In this document: positions 63,004 through 64,000 of the stretch, piece by piece
How the letters are laid out: each line of letters opens with the position of its first letter
Position numbering within the stretch: the stretch's first letter is position 1
From: Acidobacteriota bacterium
GTDB taxonomy: Bacteria; Acidobacteriota; Terriglobia; Terriglobales; Acidobacteriaceae
Length of the DNA stretch: 64,000 nt
Reading direction: 5' to 3'
Assembly: GCA_003225555.1 (NCBI GenBank)
Contig: QIAM01000026.1
Span: 1-64,000 of the forward strand
Translations under genes and position numbers: made by a program
Notes under the pieces: model-generated
The model's input: the letters and a program-made list of their open reading frames with translations, nothing else
The model's database searches: none
What the model was told of the DNA's origin: nothing

Positions 63004-64000
63004 CTACGGATACAGCCGGTACAACATCCTAGGAAACGGGATCGTCTCCCGCACATGCTCCAGCCCGCAGATCCAGGCCACGGCCCGCTCAATCCCCATC
63101 CCAAATCCGCCATGCGGCACGCTGCCATACTTCCGCAGGTCGAGATACCACTTGAAGGCCTCTTCCGGCAGCCCATGCTCGCGAATCCGCTGCACCAGCA
63201 GTTCGTGTGAAGCCATACGCTGCGAGCCGCCGATGATCTCACCGTAACCCTCAGGCGCAAGCACGTCGACGCACAACGCCAGTTCCGGGCGCTCCGGATC
63301 AGGCTCCATATAAAACGCCTTCACCTTGGCCGGATAACGATGCACCATCACCGGCTTGTCGAACTGCACCGACAGGTAAGTCTCATCCGGCGAGCCGAGA
63401 TCCCCGCCCCACTCGAATTTCGATTCCAGCGCGCCCTTCGCATGCCCTTCCTGCAGATTCTTAACAGCCTCGTCATAGCTGATCCGAGGGAACGGAGGAG
63501 TAATTTTCTCGAGCTTAGAAATGTCGCGTCCAATCGTTTGTAGATCAACCCGCCGCCGCTGCAGACAGCGCTTCACGATGAAGCTGATCAATCCCTCCGC
63601 CAGTTCCATGAGATCGTCAAGCTGTCCGTAAGCAACCTCGGGTTCGACCATCCAGAACTCGGTCAGATGCCGTCGCGTCTTCGACTTTTCCGCGCGAAAC
63701 GTCGGACCGAACGAGTACACCTTGCCCAACGCCATCGCCGTGGCCTCGATGTAGAGCTGGCCCGACTGTGTCAGATAGGCCTGGTCATCAAAATAGTCGA
63801 CTGGAAAAAGTGTAGTGGTGCCCTCACAAGCCGCCGGAGTAATAATCGGGGGATCGGTCAGGGTGAATCCGCGGTCGTCGAAGAAATCGCGCGCCGCCTT
63901 GATGATCTCCGCCCGCACCCGCAAAATCGCCGCCTGCCGCTGCGACCGCACCCACAGATGCCGGTGCTCCATCAGAAAGTCGGTGCCATGCTCTTTGGGC
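63004..64000 (-). CDS. asnS: Asparaginyl-tRNA synthetase (5' end outside window)
   Basis: 332 codons of the C-terminal part, running past the right edge (the frame continues upstream as [14 protein letters not shown]). Class II motifs: motif 1 at [19 protein letters not shown], motif 2 at [27 protein letters not shown] and motif 3 at [17 protein letters not shown]. The ending [17 protein letters not shown] is the AsnRS form, not AspRS. It charges tRNA-Asn with asparagine. The N-terminal OB-fold anticodon domain lies outside. Confidence 0.95.
   Translation of the reverse strand, partial: PKEHGTDFLMEHRHLWVRSQRQAAILRVRAEIIKAARDFFDDRGFTLTDPPIITPAACEGTTTLFPVDYFDDQAYLTQSGQLYIEATAMALGKVYSFGPTFRAEKSKTRRHLTEFWMVEPEVAYGQLDDLMELAEGLISFIVKRCLQRRRVDLQTIGRDISKLEKITPPFPRISYDEAVKNLQEGHAKGALESKFEWGGDLGSPDETYLSVQFDKPVMVHRYPAKVKAFYMEPDPERPELALCVDVLAPEGYGEIIGGSQRMASHELLVQRIREHGLPEEAFKWYLDLRKYGSVPHGGFGMGIERAVAWICGLEHVRETIPFPRMLYRLYP

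Overview
The window looks like a chromosomal segment of an Acidobacteriota (Terriglobia / Koribacter-like) bacterium. This rests on gene content rather than a marker gene: secreted Kelch and Ig-like repeat proteins, CRTAC1/FG-GAP plus TPR pairs, small secreted beta proteins, an isoquinoline-oxidoreductase-type molybdoenzyme, secreted GH16 and GH5 glycosidases, moderately high GC, and many short dispersed palindromic repeats between genes. No phage, integrase, transposase or CRISPR array is visible.

Layout. 1-4.7 kb is an eroded accessory patch: a partial FG-GAP protein, a secreted TPR protein, an N-terminally cut SMP-30 gene, a frameshifted LacI regulator and a frameshifted HAF-repeat protein. 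5-11.8 kb carries a secreted Kelch/Ig protein, a 1-Cys peroxiredoxin, a PhzF isomerase, a lone receiver domain, a LolD/MacB-type ATPase and a small CxxC/HxxxxH protein. tRNA-Gly(GCC) and tRNA-Cys(GCA) follow at 11.9-12.1 kb. 12.1-19.4 kb has a GH16 glucanase, a class-C-type serine hydrolase, an RND efflux permease with its adaptor, and a BCP peroxiredoxin. 19.7-25.7 kb is a complete pyruvate dehydrogenase operon (E1, E2 with two lipoyl domains, E3). 25.8-32 kb holds an MscS channel, a membrane protein, a triple fusion acyl-AMP ligase/ACP/PlsC acyltransferase and a MetR-like regulator. 32-38 kb holds small proteins, a probable selenoprotein, a sensor-kinase remnant and a large TPR protein. 38-44 kb holds a LOG-like protein, the IorAB-type molybdoenzyme, a GH5 enzyme and a VapBC-type toxin-antitoxin pair. 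44.3-47.4 kb is the yceD(DUF177)-rpmF-plsX-fabD lipid/ribosome cluster. 49-53 kb is a TetR-controlled ABC export operon. 53-57.5 kb has a polysaccharide deacetylase, an exported TPR protein, a cold-shock protein and a run of small RNA-associated proteins. 57.7-59.5 kb is a SAM-riboswitch-controlled threonine-synthase-like gene coupled to a MoaD/ThiS-like sulfur carrier. The window ends with an FKBP isomerase, Ddl, arginase and a 5'-truncated AsnRS gene.

Most interesting: (1) an AhpD-like peroxidase-related gene whose in-frame TGA (33500-33502) sits exactly where the second cysteine of the CxxC-xxx-H motif belongs, followed by a 17-nt hairpin that meets the bacterial SECIS rules; this is very probably a selenoprotein that ordinary gene calling splits in two. 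(2) A SAM-I riboswitch with its own terminator in front of a threonine-synthase-like enzyme and a sulfur carrier ending Gly-Gly-Ala, which suggests protein-thiocarboxylate-dependent homocysteine/methionine synthesis. (3) At least six frameshifts, most repairable by one base in a short homopolymer, which raises the question of sequencing error versus true decay.
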